A stretch of 64,000 nucleotides of DNA. It comes from Gracilimonas tropica DSM 19535. GTDB lineage: Bacteria; Bacteroidota; Rhodothermia; Balneolales; Balneolaceae. This document shows positions 1-9,700 of this stretch, piece after piece. Below the pieces are notes generated by a model. It was not told the DNA's origin. It did not search any database and was given only the letters and a program-made list of their open reading frames with translations. How positions within the stretch are numbered: position 1 is the first letter of the stretch; each line of letters begins with the position of its first letter. The stretch lies in contig NZ_AQXG01000001.1 of the NCBI RefSeq assembly GCF_000375425.1, positions 118,000 to 181,999 on the forward strand, given 5' to 3'. The position numbers and the translations under genes were made by a program.

Positions 1-430
1 CTTTTTCAATATTGCTGATGGTCATGTTGACGTAAGCATCGCCCATGATCAATCGTACAAAAGAGGGGTCGTTTACGGACGATAGAACTCCAATGCTAAT
101 AGCGAGCATAAAAACGATGAGGCTGTACAGCAATTCCTTCTGTTTGGAGCCAAATAATTCGGGTAATTCCTGTGTCCAAAAGGTGATGAGCCGACGACGA
201 TCTTCTTTTCGGGATTTATAAATTTCAGTATGAACGGCCACCGAAAGCTGATTCAGATATTCTTTGGTTTTACTCCCCGGATAGTTCGCTTGTGCATAGG
301 CAAGATCGGCACTCAATTCGATGTAGAGGTCCGCCAGTTTATCGGGATCGTCAGAAGAGGAATCGTTAAGCAATTGCTCGATCTCCTTCCACTTATCGGC
401 ATTTTTTCGTAAAAAAGCGACTTCCCTCAT
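1..430 (-). CDS. SpoIIM-family (stage II sporulation protein M-like) membrane protein, partial
   Basis: The reverse strand from the ATG at 428-430 is open to the window edge, giving about 143 N-terminal residues; the C-terminus lies outside. The protein opens with a charged helical segment (MREVAFLRKNADKWKEIE) and a long soluble helical stretch, then a first hydrophobic segment near residues 109-122 (LYSLIVFMLAISIGVL). This is the usual plan of SpoIIM-like proteins of non-sporulating bacteria: a soluble head followed by several membrane helices. It is divergent from an RDD-family gene, a pairing that recurs in Bacteroidetes-type genomes beside MoxR ATPase and DUF58 genes, which would lie outside this window. 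The family's role in non-sporulators is not established. The family call rests on N-terminal sequence and neighbour, so it is good but not certain. Confidence 0.75.
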   Translation of the reverse strand, partial: MREVAFLRKNADKWKEIEQLLNDSSSDDPDKLADLYIELSADLAYAQANYPGSKTKEYLNQLSVAVHTEIYKSRKEDRRRLITFWTQELPELFGSKQKELLYSLIVFMLAISIGVLSSVNDPSFVRLIMGDAYVNMTISNIEK

Positions 431-576
431 TGGTGTGAACCGGTTTTTATTTTAAGTCGGATGCGCATAACTTCATGCTCGTTCGTTGACGGCTCAAGAT
501 AGTAAATACAATCCATTCAGCCTGAACCGATTTCCTATAAATCTAAAGTGATCAATCGTCAATCATAAATCTCAAG

Positions 577-1320
577 ATGGTCGGAATAGAAACCACCCAA
601 CATGTGAAAATTAGTTATGAGCCGGCTGGTGTGGGCGAGCGTATCCTGGCTTTTTTCCTGGATGCCTTTTTTATGGGGGTGTATTATTTTGTAGTGATAT
701 GGATTTGGGGATATGCAACGGACCTTGGGAATTCATCTACTCAAGATATGGCGAGTTCCATCTGGGTCTTGTTTGTAGTGCTGGTGCTCCCTTTGATGCT
801 TTATCATTTGGTTTCTGAAGTGGTCTCTAATGGATACAGTTTGGGGAAAAAGATTGTAGGAATCCGGGTAGTGAAGATAGATGGAACCCGGGCTACTTTA
901 AGTGGATACTTGGTAAGGTGGCTATTTCGGTTGGTTGAGATTACGATGACGAGTGGAGTGTTGGCTTTTGTAGCTATCATCATGAATGGAAAAGGGCAGC
1001 GCATTGGAGATATTTTGGGTAAGACCTGCGTGATCAAAGAACGCAAGAAAGTGAAGCTGGATAACACGCTGTTTGCTCAGGTATCGGATGCCTACGAACC
1101 AAGATTTCAACAGGTAGCTGAACTGACCGATAAGGATATAAGGATTATCAAAGAAGTGTTGGATTCCCGCAGTCACTACGAATACGATAATTGGTTCCTG
1201 ATGCTCCAAAGAACCCGCAAAAAAATCGAAGATCGTCTCGGAATTTCAGATCACGGAATGAAAGGGGAGGAGTTTTTGGAGACGGTAATCAAGGACTACA
1301 ATGCCATTCATGGGAAATGA
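577..1320 (+). CDS. RDD family membrane protein
   Basis: This 247-residue protein has an RDD domain at about residues 15-155. Membrane segments lie around residues 23-45, 63-84 and 118-135. Family landmarks are visible: the 'AGVGERILAFFLDAFF' opening, 'SLGKKIVGIRVVKIDG' in the middle, and 'GQRIGDILGKTCVI' at the end. The remaining ~90 residues are soluble and charged and probably cytoplasmic. RDD proteins are small integral membrane proteins of unclear function; some are linked to transport or osmotic stress. It is divergent from the SpoIIM-family gene across a 146-bp spacer that must carry both promoters. The start is an ATG with no strong Shine-Dalgarno sequence, as is usual here. Confidence 0.85.
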   Translation: MVGIETTQHVKISYEPAGVGERILAFFLDAFFMGVYYFVVIWIWGYATDLGNSSTQDMASSIWVLFVVLVLPLMLYHLVSEVVSNGYSLGKKIVGIRVVKIDGTRATLSGYLVRWLFRLVEITMTSGVLAFVAIIMNGKGQRIGDILGKTCVIKERKKVKLDNTLFAQVSDAYEPRFQQVAELTDKDIRIIKEVLDSRSHYEYDNWFLMLQRTRKKIEDRLGISDHGMKGEEFLETVIKDYNAIHGK

Positions 1321-1329
1321 ACCGCGGGT

Positions 1330-1371
1330 TTAATATCGAATATTGAACAGGAGAACATTCAATTTTGAAGT
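1330..1371. repeat. AT-rich partly self-complementary intergenic segment
   Basis: Downstream of the RDD gene there is a run containing AATATTGAA followed after about 12 bases by TTCAATTTTGAA, so the halves are partly inverted. Similar GAATATTGAA-type segments are, as I recall, common between genes of Bacteroidetes. Only one copy is seen here, so repeat status is inferred. Confidence 0.25.
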
Positions 1372-1448
1372 GATTGAAAAACTGTTTTTTTAGTTGGAAG
1401 GAGGAGCTTCCGAAATTACGTTCTTAAAAACAAGAGTTTGTGGAACGA

Positions 1449-1485
1449 GTTGAAATCTGAAAGCTGAAGCCTGAAAACTGATAGT
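1449..1485 (-). repeat. (TTCAGnn)n heptad array, copy 1
   Basis: Read on the minus strand, directly after the purine nucleoside phosphorylase stop codon, the sequence is a run of heptads: ATCAGTT, TTCAGGC, TTCAGCT, TTCAGAT. Two more copies, equally close after a stop codon, occur at 3095-3126 and 53651-53690. It may be a 3'-UTR element or an interspersed repeat. Confidence 0.6.
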
Positions 1486-2277
1486 TTAAAATTTTCTGAT
1501 CAACCCTTTCACCAGTTTCGCAAAAACTTCCTTTTTTTGATCTGCAGCTTCCTTCACCTCAGCATGATCTAATTTCTCTCCGGTTACGCCGGCAGCGGCA
1601 TTTGTTATGAGCGACACAGCAGCTGTTTTAACGCCTAATTTTGCGGCTTCGATGAGCTCGGGAGCAGTGCTCATTCCCACGGCATCGCCGCCCATTTTGC
1701 GGAATGCTTTGATCTCAGCTTTGCTTTCGTAATTGGGACCTTTCACGTAAAGATAGGTTCCCATTTGGGTTTCAATTCCCAGATCGCGGGCAATGGCTTT
1801 TACTTCTTGCGCATATTGCTCAAAGCTGGAATTCCAGGTGTTCCTGGCCGGCTCGGAAACCATGGTGTACTGCTTGATGATGCTGTCAATGATCATTAAA
1901 TCCCCAACATGATAGCGGAGGTTGATTCCACCGGCTGCATTTGAGATGATCAGTTTCTCTACCTCAAAAGCTTTAGCGAGCTGGACAGGAAGCACGGTTT
2001 TCGAGAAAGCATGTCCTTCGTAGTGATGAAATCGGCCGGAGAAAGCGAGGACAGTTTTACCTCCAACTTCACCAAAAATGAGGGAGCCGGAATGTCCTTC
2101 TACTGTAGATTGCGGGAAGGAGGGGATATCGCTGTAGGGAATGGAGTCAGAGTTTTTGATCTCTTCTCCAAATCCGCCCAATCCTGAACCCAGAATGACA
2201 GCGGCATCGAGCTGAGACGGAAATCCGTGCTCGGTTAGAAAATTTTTGATGGTTAAAATATACTCAGGCAGGGACAT
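1486..2277 (-). CDS. Purine nucleoside phosphorylase (trimeric type)
   Basis: This 263-residue cytoplasmic enzyme should cleave inosine or guanosine with phosphate to the free base and ribose-1-phosphate in purine salvage. The phosphate-binding 'VILGSGLGGFGEEI' is near residues 28-41. The mid-protein 'NAAGGINLRYHVGDLMIIDSII' region, 'GGDAVGMSTAPELIEA' (methionine and glutamate of the active site) and 'VSLITNAAAG' (the purine-contacting Asn) are all present. Length and motifs fit the low-molecular-mass trimeric class rather than hexameric DeoD. Its first 14 bases overlap the 3' end of the upstream MBL-fold gene, so the two are co-transcribed. A heptad repeat follows the stop. Confidence 0.93.
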   Translation of the reverse strand: MSLPEYILTIKNFLTEHGFPSQLDAAVILGSGLGGFGEEIKNSDSIPYSDIPSFPQSTVEGHSGSLIFGEVGGKTVLAFSGRFHHYEGHAFSKTVLPVQLAKAFEVEKLIISNAAGGINLRYHVGDLMIIDSIIKQYTMVSEPARNTWNSSFEQYAQEVKAIARDLGIETQMGTYLYVKGPNYESKAEIKAFRKMGGDAVGMSTAPELIEAAKLGVKTAAVSLITNAAAGVTGEKLDHAEVKEAADQKKEVFAKLVKGLIRKF

Positions 2278-3064
2278 AAGATTCTACATTTTCAGTGCTG
2301 TAGCCGGTTTTTTCATCGTAGCCGGTCAGCTTAAACATTGGGTGTTTATCTTCGTGATAGGTTAAAATAGTGTATCCTTCTTCGAACGCAAGCTTTGCAA
2401 GATCTTCGCGCTGCTGCTGACTCACTTTCGGCTCAAAATCATATTTTGCGGCATATTTTCGATTGATGGCACCTTTGGTTCCGATCACATCGCCGGCTTG
2501 CATGTATTTTTGCTCACCATCATCAAATAGCAGTACTTGGTGGAATTCTGTATGCCCTCCAATTTTGCGTACCGACATATCCGGATAGGGCTGATCTTCA
2601 TCCTTCAAAAAATGAAGGTTAGCACGAGCATCAATAAATGAAATAAAGGCCGTTTTTTCTTCATCGTAATATTCATCTTTAGCGATCACTTTTTCCCATC
2701 CCTTTTTGGATACCCAAAGATTAGCTTCCGGAAAAGTAAGCTCCCAATAACCATTCTCCCGATGTGCCAAACCACCAATATGATCGTAATGCAAATGACT
2801 TAGAAAAATATCGGTGATATCAAATTCAGTAAGGCCGTGTTCTTTTAGGTTTTTCCGGATTACATCCGGTCCGGTATCTTCACCAAATTCTCCAATCCCG
2901 CAATCGAATAAATAATTGCGTTCATCGGTACGGATCAAAAATGGATTCAGGGATAATTTGAGTGCGCCTTTTTCAGGCGGATCATTCCTATCAATCCGAA
3001 CGAATTTCTTATCTAATCCGACGGAGAAAGTGCCTTCATAAAGCACAGCAGCATAAGTTTTCAT
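2264..3064 (-). CDS. MBL-fold metallo-hydrolase
   Basis: This 266-residue protein carries the metallo-beta-lactamase zinc motif 'SHLHYDHIGGL' near residues 89-99. Further ligands are a His in 'GGHTEFHQ', the Asp in 'QAGDVIG' and a C-terminal 'TYHEDKH'. No signal peptide is seen, so it is probably cytoplasmic. The plan resembles the lactonase/glyoxalase-like branch, but the substrate cannot be read from sequence. It is the first gene of a two-gene unit; its 3' end overlaps the start of purine nucleoside phosphorylase by 14 bases. A link to nucleoside salvage is possible but only inferred. Confidence 0.85.
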   Translation of the reverse strand: MKTYAAVLYEGTFSVGLDKKFVRIDRNDPPEKGALKLSLNPFLIRTDERNYLFDCGIGEFGEDTGPDVIRKNLKEHGLTEFDITDIFLSHLHYDHIGGLAHRENGYWELTFPEANLWVSKKGWEKVIAKDEYYDEEKTAFISFIDARANLHFLKDEDQPYPDMSVRKIGGHTEFHQVLLFDDGEQKYMQAGDVIGTKGAINRKYAAKYDFEPKVSQQQREDLAKLAFEEGYTILTYHEDKHPMFKLTGYDEKTGYSTENVESYVPA

Positions 3065-3094
3065 AATCTAAGAAATGGTTTATCAACTATAATA

Positions 3095-3126
3095 ATTCTG
3101 AAGGCTGAAGACTGAGAGCTGATTGC
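3095..3126 (-). repeat. (TTCAGnn)n heptad array, copy 2
   Basis: Read on the minus strand this begins one base after the PhoH stop codon: ATCAGCT, CTCAGTC, TTCAGCC, TTCAGAA. It is the same family and same position relative to a stop codon as the copies after the purine nucleoside phosphorylase and threonine dehydratase genes. Confidence 0.6.
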
Positions 3127-4128
3127 TTATTTACTATTCTTCTGTTCAAACTTCTCATAGGCATTGATGATATCACGCACCAATTTGTGGCGCACAACAT
3201 CTTCTTCTCCCAAATACACAAAGTCGATTCCCTCTACGTCCTGTAATATTTTTTGGATGGAAATCAGTCCCGATTGTTGTCGGTGGGGAAGATCTGTTTG
3301 AGTGATATCACCAGTAATGATAGCACGGCTGTTGAACCCAATTCGGGTCAGGAACATCTTCATTTGGGTGTTAGTGGCATTCTGTGCCTCATCCAGGATT
3401 ACGAAAGCGTTGTTAAGAGTACGTCCCCGCATGTAAGCCAATGGTGCTATTTCGATCACATTTTTAGCGAGATAAAGTTCCAAACGATCGCGGTCTATCA
3501 TGTCCTCAAGTGCATCATAAAGTGGACGAAGGTATGGATCGATCTTTTCTTTGAGATCGCCGGGCAGAAATCCCAGATTCTCACCGGCTTCAACGGCAGG
3601 GCGAGCTAAAATAATTTTCCGAACTTTCCGGTCTTTGAGTGCCTGAACCGCGAGTGCTACAGAAGTGTAGGTTTTCCCCGTTCCTGCCGGACCGATAGCA
3701 AATACAATGTCCTGTTTTGCTGTTGATTGCACAATGCGTTTTTGGCCCGGAGTTTTGGCGGAAATAGCTTCGCCATTGTGCGTATGAATGATGGTATCAC
3801 CCGGTTCATTTAGATCTCTTATTTGAGGCTTCCGAGCGGTGCTCTCTCCACTTTTTAGGGCGATGAGCGTCTTGATGTCATTTTCCTCAACAGCATCTTT
3901 CCGATCCAGGATATCCAGCATACCTTTTATAACTTCAAGCGCAGTGTCAACTTCCTCTTCAGGACCGGTAATTTTGATACGATCGCCACGGGCATTGAAT
4001 TTTGTTTCCGGGAAAGCTTTGTCCAGAGCGCTGATGTGTTTGTCGTGCATGCCAAACAACGCAACGGGGTCAACACCTTGCAACTGAATTACTTGTTCGA
4101 TAAGGGTATTCTCGTCTTCTATGGGAAT
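3127..4128 (-). CDS. phoH: PhoH-like ATPase (start codon uncertain, no ATG)
   Basis: This is a cytoplasmic P-loop ATPase of the PhoH/YbeZ family. Counting from the TTG at 4081-4083 it has 318 residues: an N-terminal KH-like segment (residues 1-70), Walker A 'GPAGTGKT' near 131-138, and Walker B 'FVILDEAQNA' near 230. YbeZ-type proteins associate with the endoribonuclease YbeY and with ribosome or RNA metabolism. The start is odd. There is no ATG in frame; conserved-looking residues (IEQVIQLQ directly before GVDPVALFG) lie upstream of the TTG, and the frame stays open to a TAA at 4135-4137. The span given uses an ATT at 4126-4128, which would read MPIEDENTLIEQVIQLQ; the TTG start is the conservative alternative. 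A heptad repeat follows the stop. Confidence 0.85.
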   Translation of the reverse strand: MPIEDENTLIEQVIQLQGVDPVALFGMHDKHISALDKAFPETKFNARGDRIKITGPEEEVDTALEVIKGMLDILDRKDAVEENDIKTLIALKSGESTARKPQIRDLNEPGDTIIHTHNGEAISAKTPGQKRIVQSTAKQDIVFAIGPAGTGKTYTSVALAVQALKDRKVRKIILARPAVEAGENLGFLPGDLKEKIDPYLRPLYDALEDMIDRDRLELYLAKNVIEIAPLAYMRGRTLNNAFVILDEAQNATNTQMKMFLTRIGFNSRAIITGDITQTDLPHRQQSGLISIQKILQDVEGIDFVYLGEEDVVRHKLVRDIINAYEKFEQKNSK

Positions 4129-4235
4129 AAACGTTTAAATGAAAATTTACGCCCAAAAGATAAGAATTTAGCAGAAGAAATGATGTAGGGAGAAAGCGCC
4201 AATACCAGATCCAAAAATTATAGGCGTCTTTAATT

Positions 4236-4904
4236 TTACCCCAATTTACCCTGGAGTTCTTTGAATCGGGCTGTGATATCCTGAGCACTAAAAACACTGC
4301 TTCCTGCAACCAGAATATCTGCTCCGGCTTCGGCTACTTTTTGTGCATTTTTCAGGTTCACCCCGCCGTCCACTTGTATCAAAAAGCCGTGGTTGCCTTT
4401 ATCCCGCATTTGAGAGAGTTCACGCAGCCGGTCATAGCTTTTCTGAATAAAGCTTTGTCCGCCAAAACCGGGATTAACGCTCATAATTAACACGAGGTCT
4501 ACATCTCCCAAAACAGGTTCAATATTGTGGAGAGAAGTGGCAGGATTTACCACCACTCCGGCCATAAGGCCATATTTCTTTATGTTTTGAATACATCGGT
4601 GCAGATGATGGTCGGCTTCATAATGTACGGAAATGAGATCTGCACCGGCTTGCACAAAAGCTTCCACATACATTCCGGGATTCTCTATCATAAGATGTAC
4701 ATCCATAAAAGCTTCCGGTGCAGACTGTTTTGCAGCTTTAACAACACCGGGCCCATAACTGATATTCGGTACAAAATGTCCGTCCATAATATCGCAATGA
4801 ATCCAGGAAGCGCCTCCTTTTACCGCATCCTGAATATCTGAACCGAGTTTAGAAAAATCAGCGGCTAAAATGGATGGAGCGATCAAAGGAACTTGAAAAT
4901 TCAT
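4236..4904 (-). CDS. rpe: Ribulose-phosphate 3-epimerase
   Basis: This 222-residue TIM-barrel enzyme interconverts ribulose-5-phosphate and xylulose-5-phosphate in the pentose phosphate pathway. It opens with 'LIAPSILAADFSKLG'. It has the metal-binding 'IHCDIMDGHFVPN' near residues 36-48, 'MDVHLMIENP', 'VNPGFGGQSFI' and the phosphate-loop 'QVDGGVNLKNA' near 177. Length matches the family. It is the last gene of the minus-strand run starting at porU, four bases after the PASTA gene, and is separated from phoH by a 107-base spacer. Confidence 0.95.
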   Translation of the reverse strand: MNFQVPLIAPSILAADFSKLGSDIQDAVKGGASWIHCDIMDGHFVPNISYGPGVVKAAKQSAPEAFMDVHLMIENPGMYVEAFVQAGADLISVHYEADHHLHRCIQNIKKYGLMAGVVVNPATSLHNIEPVLGDVDLVLIMSVNPGFGGQSFIQKSYDRLRELSQMRDKGNHGFLIQVDGGVNLKNAQKVAEAGADILVAGSSVFSAQDITARFKELQGKLG

Positions 4905-4908
4905 AGAA

Positions 4909-5754
4909 TTAGTTTGGATTGTTTTGCGGATTGTTGAGTGAATCGGGCGGAGTGGAAGAGCTATTTCCGGTAGAGTCTATAATTACTGCCCCACCTTCAC
5001 TTTCTTCTTCAACTCTGAAACGTTCTGATATTGTCAATGTAAGAGACTCACCTTCACGAAGTTGTTCTTTGCGGGGATTGAAATCCAGTACCGTATTTGG
5101 TGCCATGTCTTTTGTAGGGCGGAATTGAACGGCCTCAACCCTAAGTCCGGCTTCTCTGAGCTTCAGTTGTGCTTCAGGTAACTGCAAGCCTACGATATTA
5201 GGTACGGTCACGATCCTGCTTCCCAGTCCGTCTCCAACAACAAGATCAACCACTGCACCTTTTTCTACGGTAGTACCTTCCGGTATAGACTGGCGAATGA
5301 TAGTTTTGAAGCGAGAGGACTCGTAGCTTCTGCTCCCGATCTTGAGGCCATAATTTTGAAGCTGGATCTCAGCGTTTCGGAGGGAGAGATCCAAAACACT
5401 TGGAACAACTACCTGTGGCTTCACTTCCGTGTTGACCGTTAAATAAATTTTTCGGTTTGGTTTCACGATGTTGGAAGCACTTGGGGATTGGTCAATGACA
5501 TAATCGGCAGGATAGGCAGAATTTGCTCTTCTGTCACTAACTTCGAACCTCAATCCATAGTCAGCAAGCAATGTCTGGGCTTCTTCCAGGGAAATGCGAG
5601 TGACATCAGGTACCGTAATGCCTTCGTTGTAATTGGTGTAATATGGCATGATAAGCTTGTCAGCCACGAACAAAAAAGCCGCTCCAAATACAATCAGAGC
5701 AAGTGAACCGATATAGAAATACTTATTGGTAAAGATATATTTCAGCATACCCAT
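4909..5754 (-). CDS. PASTA-domain membrane protein without a kinase domain
   Basis: The 281-residue protein has a short cytoplasmic N-terminus, one membrane helix (about residues 13-35) and three consecutive PASTA repeats facing the periplasm. The repeats begin at 'GITVPDVTRISLEEAQTLL', 'VVVPSVLDLSLRNAEIQL' and 'IVTVPNIVGLQLPEAQLKL'. The C-terminal tail is low-complexity and rich in Ser, Asn and Pro. PASTA domains usually bind peptidoglycan or muropeptides and sit on Ser/Thr kinases or penicillin-binding proteins. Here they are a stand-alone anchored module, a form also known in Bacteroidetes. It lies four bases upstream of rpe in the same operon. Its role is inferred to be wall sensing or scaffolding. 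Confidence 0.85.
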   Translation of the reverse strand: MGMLKYIFTNKYFYIGSLALIVFGAAFLFVADKLIMPYYTNYNEGITVPDVTRISLEEAQTLLADYGLRFEVSDRRANSAYPADYVIDQSPSASNIVKPNRKIYLTVNTEVKPQVVVPSVLDLSLRNAEIQLQNYGLKIGSRSYESSRFKTIIRQSIPEGTTVEKGAVVDLVVGDGLGSRIVTVPNIVGLQLPEAQLKLREAGLRVEAVQFRPTKDMAPNTVLDFNPRKEQLREGESLTLTISERFRVEEESEGGAVIIDSTGNSSSTPPDSLNNPQNNPN

Positions 5755-5777
5755 AAAATACAGGATGTAATGACAGG

Positions 5778-6785
5778 TTAAAAGTGCCAGGTTAACGAAA
5801 ATTGTTCCATGCTCAACATATTGGCATTGGTTTCAATGCGGCTATTGTTAAGCTGAACCGTAAAGAGCGCATCAAAAGCAGACACTACATGATTTACCAA
5901 CAATAACTTAAGTATGTTCCCGGCTTTTCTGTAATTATCGTTAAACTGCTCGGCACGGTCTCGCCCCTGGTAGAAAAGCGTAAATGGCTGGTCCTTTCCA
6001 TTCCACATATATTGATACAAAGCTGCGGTTTGATTTTCCGCTGTGGTGATTTCGTTGTACCAGTCTCGCCAACCTGGCTGAAATTGGTAGTATTTACTGA
6101 TCAATTCGTAATACTGCTGTGAACCATATTGGGGAAGTTCATGAGAGAACTCACTTCGGCGGTCGCAGTTAGGGGGATTGTTATTCCAGCAACCATCCGG
6201 AGTATTTAAAATAAAGGGAGTTTGTTTTTCCACTTCGTGAAGGATGGAAATGTTTACCTCACTCCAGTCTGAGGGAGTATTTCCCCAGGTTGGAGCAATA
6301 GGTCTGCCTCCTGAAAATACCATATCCCTGAGTGCATTGAGCTGAGTTTGATTTAAATTATTTGCATCAGAGTACTGAACCAACCATTGCGCATAGGCAA
6401 CTACGCTCCAGTTTTCATGGGTGAAGTTCTCATAGGCGCGTTCCTGTCTTCTTGCAGCTGCGTTTCGGTCAAAATGATAGATAAGTCCTGCGGCTTCCAC
6501 AGCAAAGTAAATTCCGGCTCTGAACCATTTGCCATTCAAAGCCTGCCCGGAACCTGGTACCAATGCAGAAGCGGCAAAAGCTATGCCCGGGTTATTTCTG
6601 GATAAATCCAATACAGTGCTTTCTGAGGCCTGGTAAGCAAAATCAGATATCTGGACAGGCTTTTTTTCTCGATCTCGCTTCTCAGCAGCTTTAAAAATTC
6701 CATTGCTGAATTGCTGGACCTGTTGAGCTGCAAGGTTCATTCCAAAGAAAGTGAATATCAGCAATAGAAAAGCCTGTTTTTTCAT
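5778..6785 (-). CDS. Secreted or outer-membrane protein of unknown function (DUF5683-like)
   Basis: This 335-residue protein has a clear signal peptide (MKKQAFLLLIFTFFGMNLAAQ). A short hydrophobic segment around 'AFAASALVPGSGQALNGKWFRAGIYFAVEAAGLIYHF' (residues 69-105) recalls the DUF5683 family of Bacteroidetes envelope proteins. The rest is rich in Tyr, Trp, Asn and Gln and shows no catalytic motif I recognise. It ends with an aromatic residue (WHF), compatible with an outer-membrane strand. Its ATG overlaps the stop of the upstream propeller/barrel protein by four bases, so the two are translationally coupled and probably act together in the envelope. Function unknown. Confidence 0.7.
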   Translation of the reverse strand: MKKQAFLLLIFTFFGMNLAAQQVQQFSNGIFKAAEKRDREKKPVQISDFAYQASESTVLDLSRNNPGIAFAASALVPGSGQALNGKWFRAGIYFAVEAAGLIYHFDRNAAARRQERAYENFTHENWSVVAYAQWLVQYSDANNLNQTQLNALRDMVFSGGRPIAPTWGNTPSDWSEVNISILHEVEKQTPFILNTPDGCWNNNPPNCDRRSEFSHELPQYGSQQYYELISKYYQFQPGWRDWYNEITTAENQTAALYQYMWNGKDQPFTLFYQGRDRAEQFNDNYRKAGNILKLLLVNHVVSAFDALFTVQLNNSRIETNANMLSMEQFSLTWHF

Positions 6786-9700
6786 AAGAGTTCAAAATCG
6801 AAGGTTAACCCAAAGTGGAATAAGAATTCACGGCCATAGGTTACTTTATTACTTTGGGAATTGGTAATGAAATCGTCTGGCAGGGTAAGAGTAAATTCAT
6901 TGAACCCATAAGCGGTACTTACAAAGAACTTAAGTGGAAACAGGTAAAATCCATTTAGGGCCAGCCGGAGTTCAGCTCCAACACCTGATTTCAGGTTATT
7001 TCCGGTGTCATAGGGACTTCGCCACCCATTTCCGGTCTCAAAGAAAAATCGTGCAAATAGTTTGTCTAATGTATAAGGGCCCACCTGGGTACCAATATTG
7101 CGATAGATGGGAGCGAACCAGGAGAGACTTGCAAACCCGGTGGTGCTGCCTCCAAGGGCAAAAAACGGATAACTTCTCATCCCTAAAAACCCGCCTACAT
7201 AGTCGGCGTAAAATGAGTCATCAGGATCATTGAAGTAATGGAATCCCCGAACTCTTGCCTGGAATGATTGATCCATAAATGTTTTAAACCCATAGCGTAA
7301 GTGAATTTCAGCGGAATGATTTTTTGATTCTTTGAAAACAGGAGAAAGCGTACCATCCTTTATTTCATATTCTTCCAGCAAACTGGAGGGCTGGAATTGG
7401 TACCGGGCATACCCCTTTAAGCCAAGCGGTGCAATGTCTGCGTCGTTGGAATACGTATAATAGTCGAAGGTATAGGAGGCAGACAGGGTTGTTCCCTTGA
7501 AGTATTGTGATGACTCGCCGGGGATATCCTGCTTCAGCTCACGTGAATAAAAATTTTCCGTAGAAACTCGGTAAGGACTATACTGAATGCCCAACTCAAG
7601 TAAACTGAACCGGCTTAATTTACTTCTGAAGTATAATCCGGCTTCCCAAACATCATAGGCGATGTCAGTAGTGGTGGTATCGGGTAAACAAGAAGTACAG
7701 GGGAATTCTTCAATTGAAAGACCGTCGGCTACATTTCTTCGCAGGTTGTAGATCTCAAGGGAAACTGTGGGAGACCAGCTTCTTTCAATGAAAGGAAGTC
7801 CACGGTGTTCGATGATCAGGAAAGCATCCCTGTCGAGGCCTAAAAGTCGGTCGGGGCGAAAGAAGCCTCCAATACTGCTGGCAGGTTGCGAAGCCACTCC
7901 AACCATTAGCCCTCCAAAAAAACTAAGTTTGTCGATCACATCTCTTGACGAAACATAAACACCGGGTTTCATATCGCGTAGTAAGTTCTCCCCAAATTGA
8001 CCGAATTCCCCATTTTTGATCAAAGAACCGTTATTTCCGTTGGGTTTGGAGTAGTTATCGAAGCGTAACACCGGGAAGAAGCTGAATCCGGTGTAGGTAT
8101 CCTCATAGGAGCGATAGAGTCGCTCAGAAGTCTCGTCTATGGTTGAAATTTGAAAAGCATAATTACCGGTATCCGCAATGGCTTGGGCTTCATCAGAAAG
8201 TGGACGAAGATCGGTGTCATCAAATTCATTCAGCTTGGTGAGGTAGTCAACATTTGGACCTGATTCAGGGATTTTGTCTGAAAACTCAGGCTCGTACAGC
8301 CCTTTGTTGGTGGAACGGATCAATGTCTGCTCGTCGGCTTTCATGATCTTGTAGCCATCCGCCTGATACTCAGAATAATAAAGTTGTCCTTCTTTGGAAA
8401 CAAAAGGCATGAAGGCACCTCCTATCACACTGGTGAGTTTTTCTGTCTCACCGTTCTTAAGATCTTTTCTGAAAATATTGAATATGCCTTCGGGGTTGGA
8501 TGCGTAGTACAAGTATTTACCATCCGGGCCAACAAACGGATCCCTGTAATCTTGATAAGGATCAGCTAAGAAAGGTGAAACTTCACCGGTTGTGATGTCA
8601 AAGGTGTAGATATCCCGATTCGAAAGATCTGCTTTGGAGAAATAGATCTTGCTGTCGTCGGGGCTCCATGCCGGGGTGAAAATGGTTTCGCTGCTCTCAA
8701 AAGAGGTAAGGGTAGAGATCGAATCTTCATGACTCGGATAAAGCAATACAAGGTTTTGTGTCCCTTGCGAAAACTGAACAGCTGCTATTCGGTCACCGCC
8801 ATTGTTCCAGTCCGGATATTCAATACGGGCACTGTTGGTAAGGCGTTCACTTTTATCTTTTTGGATGTCATAAATAAATATATCCCGATAGTGTTCCCCG
8901 TATTTATTTCGCTTGTTAATGGCATAAGCGATCTTATTTCCGTCCGGAGAAAACGAGAAGGAGGTTTCCAAAAAGCTAACAGCAGGTTCAAGGCTCGCAG
9001 TATGTTCCCGGGAATCTCTTACTTTAAGATCGTTTACAACAGCTATTTCTTTATCTTTTCCATCGGCGTCTTTTATGTACAGGGATAAGAGTGCATAGTC
9101 CACAAATTTATTGGAAAGGTAGGCAACCTTGGTTTCATCCGGAGAAAGTTGAGGGTGAAAATTAAAGAAGCCTTTATACTCAACCGTATCTGATTCCGTA
9201 GTATTTATTTCTGAAACGGCAGCCTCATAAAATTCTTTTCGGTCGGTTATCCAGTCATCAAATACTTCATCACCTGGAATGCCCGTTGCGATCTCAATAG
9301 CTTCTGCTACCCTGTAGACACCGCGCTCCCCTAAATTCACTGTTATTTCTCGTAAGATATCTTCCCCGAAGCGATCTGCCAGATAGATCACAAAAGCGTA
9401 TCCCTGATTGTAAACGGTTTCTCTTTCAAGGCTGGTTTTGGAAGAGAAAGTACCCATCTCATCCAGGCTGAAGTAAGTATCACTTAAAATGCGGGTACGC
9501 AAGATCATATCCCGGTGACTGTCCCAGGTCTCATATAACAAACCTGAAGTTTGGTACTGAGCGGTTCCTTCAGCAAGCCATGCAGGAATATTTACGGTTG
9601 CAAATGGGGCAGTTAGAATACCATTAGGAAATCCGTACAGTACATCGGGCCGGCGGACATCCTCATAAGCGAGCCACTGCAGGTAAAAAGCAGGGATTTT

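Noticed and set aside
3253..3609. 118-residue plus-strand frame inside phoH
   Set aside because: It is a shadow of the conserved phoH reading frame.
6934..9088. Several plus-strand frames of 60-119 residues within the propeller/barrel gene
   Set aside because: All are antisense to a continuous, motif-bearing reading frame.
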